Assembly (NCBI GenBank): GCA_947174825.1
Contig: CAMWKN010000048.1
Coordinates: 1-8,011 of the forward strand
Source: an uncultured Clostridium sp.
GTDB lineage: Bacteria; Bacillota_A; Clostridia; Lachnospirales; Lachnospiraceae
DNA: 8,011 bases
Direction: 5' to 3'
In this document: positions 7,066 to 8,011 of the stretch, one piece after another
Layout of the letters: the number at the start of each line of letters is the position of its first letter
Position numbering within the stretch: the stretch's first letter is position 1
Notes under the pieces: model-generated
Databases searched by the model: none
Told to the model about the DNA's origin: nothing
What the model saw: only the letters and a program-made list of their open reading frames with translations
Position numbers and translations under genes: made by a program

Positions 7066-7070
7066 GTAGC
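7048..7070. promoter_or_regulatory. Operator B, perfect palindrome covering the padR -35 box
   Basis: Perfect 9-base arms GCTACTTGA (7048-7056) and TCAAGTAGC (7062-7070) around a five-base centre, with its axis at 7059. It contains the TTGACA of the minus-strand promoter and repeats the design of operator A 42 bases away. The likely binder is the PadR protein encoded downstream. The sequence differs from the ATGT/ACAT palindrome reported for some other PadR proteins. Confidence 0.75.
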
Positions 7071-7248
7071 AATGTGTTTCTTGTTCAGGATCAAAGGGCA
7101 ATTTAAAAAATATATATTGTAGAGGCATCTTTTTTAAGCTATATTACTATTAAGTCATAATCTGGATTATAATAAACAAGATATGATTCTGGAAGAGAAC
7201 TGTATCTGAGCCGGATGAATCAGAGTTAGACAGGGAGGTAAGAGTAGA
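7066..7248 (+). promoter_or_regulatory. Divergent intergenic region with candidate deaminase promoter
   Basis: The gap between padR and the divergent deaminase gene is 332 bases (6917-7248). Its left part holds the padR leader, promoter and operators, described separately. In the right part a perfect TATAAT (7168-7173) could be the deaminase -10 box, giving a leader of about 70 bases, but the -35 region (TTACTA at 7144-7149, 18-base spacing) is poor. Around 7099-7120 there is an AT-only run. No small gene or riboswitch-like fold was recognised. Confidence 0.35.
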
Positions 7249-7713
7249 ATGAAGCAGATAGAATTTATGAAAGAAGCATTGACAGAAGCCTATACTGGTA
7301 TTCGGGCAGGAGATGGTGGACCATTTGGTAGTGTGGTTGTCAAGGATGGACAGATTGTCGGGCGTGGTCACAACCGTGTCCTGTTGCGTCGGGATCCCAC
7401 CTGTCATGGAGAGATGGAGGCGATTCGGGATGCCTGCAGAACCTTGAGTACCCATGATCTGACAGGCTGTGAACTTTACACTACGGCAGAACCCTGTCCC
7501 ATGTGTTTGGGTGGGATTTTGTGGGCAAATATTTCCCGGGTTTATTATGGATGTAACCGTTCTGATACAGATGGAATCGGCTTTCGGGATGATAAGTTTT
7601 ATCAATATTTGCAGGGAGATTCTAAACTGTTAGAGATGACGGAATGTGACCGGGACAGTTGTTTGGAATTGTTTCGGGAGTATGCAGATAATACGCAGAA
7701 TCAAAGGTATTGA
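7249..7713 (+). CDS. Nucleoside/nucleobase deaminase of the cytidine deaminase fold (guanine deaminase-like)
   Basis: A complete 154-residue zinc-dependent deaminase. The zinc and proton-shuttle residues are present: H53 and E55 in CHGEMEAI, and C83/C86 in EPCPMCLGGILWA. GGPFGSVVV (23-31) and the HNRVL loop with N42 form the substrate-binding entry. The C-terminal part, YYGCNRSDTDGIGFRDDKFYQYL, resembles the 'A...GF.D...Y' region of short GuaD-type guanine deaminases more than the tRNA adenosine deaminase TadA, which usually has HAE and EPC.MC.GA. The G54 in HGE replaces the commoner Ala; this variant is, from memory, frequent in clostridial 'nucleoside deaminase' proteins. The expected role is purine or pyrimidine salvage in the cytoplasm; the exact base is not decided. 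GGGAGGT (7233-7239) lies nine bases before the ATG. It is transcribed away from padR, and the next gene to the right is not within view. Confidence 0.93.
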   Translation: MKQIEFMKEALTEAYTGIRAGDGGPFGSVVVKDGQIVGRGHNRVLLRRDPTCHGEMEAIRDACRTLSTHDLTGCELYTTAEPCPMCLGGILWANISRVYYGCNRSDTDGIGFRDDKFYQYLQGDSKLLEMTECDRDSCLELFREYADNTQNQRY

Positions 7714-8011
7714 TGTTTTTTGAATAGAATTTAAGAGAAAAATTGTATAAATGGAAGAAAGGATTTTTGTGCTATTTTATAAAAATAAAGGGTATAACTT
7801 AGATTTTGCTCAGAATTTAGAAATTGTATTGAAAATTATGCTTTTTTAAGGAGAGCCTTTCTATTATTTCATCAATAGATTTTTCAACACTACGATATTA
7901 TACTAAAATTATCAAGTTATAGATACATTGAGGAGTGGGGGATACAATTGATGGAGAATACGGAAGAATAAATTTCATAAGAAGAGCTGGCTGGAATGCA
8001 GGGACCAGTTG
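7714..8011. other. AT-rich 298-base stretch without a defensible gene
   Basis: No clear terminator follows the deaminase stop codon. A TATACT (7899-7904) resembles a -10 box but lacks a -35 partner at proper spacing. A purine-rich GAGGAGTGGGGG (7930-7941) resembles a ribosome binding site; the ATG at 7951 after it reaches a stop within seven codons. The final ~30 bases are clearly more GC-rich than the rest and are open in all three + frames to the edge, so a gene may begin here or just beyond the window. No frame was recognised as a known protein. Confidence 0.5.

Noticed and set aside
7099..7120. AT-only run as an UP element for the padR promoter
   Set aside because: It lies more than 30 bases beyond the -35 box; the positions where an UP element would act (about 7066-7086) are not A/T tracts.
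6898..7128. 76-residue minus-strand open frame in the padR leader
   Set aside because: It covers the promoter and both operators, overlaps the padR start and has no ribosome binding site; the composition is not coding-like.
7150..7605. 151-residue open frame on the minus strand over the deaminase
   Set aside because: It is the antisense shadow of a clear zinc deaminase, has no recognisable domain and no convincing start signal.
7899..7919. Third PadR operator in the right-hand gap
   Set aside because: ATTATCAAGT matches one half of operator A, but the other arm does not match and there is no palindrome.

Overview
The window looks like a chromosomal segment of a low-to-middle GC anaerobic Firmicute, most likely a Lachnospiraceae-type Clostridium relative. 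This is inferred from strong AGGAGG-type ribosome binding sites, TTGACA/TATAAT-type promoters, and the gene families present: a VanS-like histidine kinase, a YfhO membrane protein, a PadR regulator with a DUF1048-like partner, and a CDA-fold deaminase with the HGE motif. No rRNA, tRNA, CRISPR array, insertion sequence or phage gene was seen.

Left part, + strand (1-5333). The window opens inside a histidine kinase gene, of which only the catalytic C-terminal part is present. A strong hairpin follows it. Next come a large YfhO-family polytopic membrane protein, a tyrosine-rich three-helix membrane protein of unknown function with its own candidate promoter, an acylphosphatase with a good promoter overlapping the previous stop codon, and an HD-domain phosphohydrolase of the YfbR/HDDC2 type. 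The last two probably share a transcript.

Middle (5334-5420). The + strand block and a - strand operon converge on an 87-base gap that holds two hairpins. One has its T-tract on the - strand; the other is symmetric and can act in both directions.

Minus-strand operon (7069 down to 5421). A PadR-family repressor gene overlaps by four bases (ATGA) a gene for a 380-residue protein with a DUF1048-like N-terminus and six predicted membrane helices. The promoter is unusually readable. A perfect -35 box sits inside a perfect 9-base-arm palindrome, with a 17-base spacer and a TATAGT -10 box. A second, closely related palindrome lies just past the expected transcription start. The palindrome centres are 42 bases apart. 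This is best read as an autoregulated PadR control region.

Right part, + strand (7129-8011). A 154-residue cytidine/guanine deaminase-fold enzyme is transcribed divergently from padR. The last 298 bases are AT-rich and hold no gene that can be defended, although base composition shifts in the final ~30 bases and a gene may begin at or beyond the right edge.

Apart from the local pairs (padR with its membrane partner, acyP with the HD gene), the genes look like unrelated housekeeping and envelope functions rather than one pathway. The PadR/DUF1048-membrane-protein operon and its double operator are the most distinctive part of the window.
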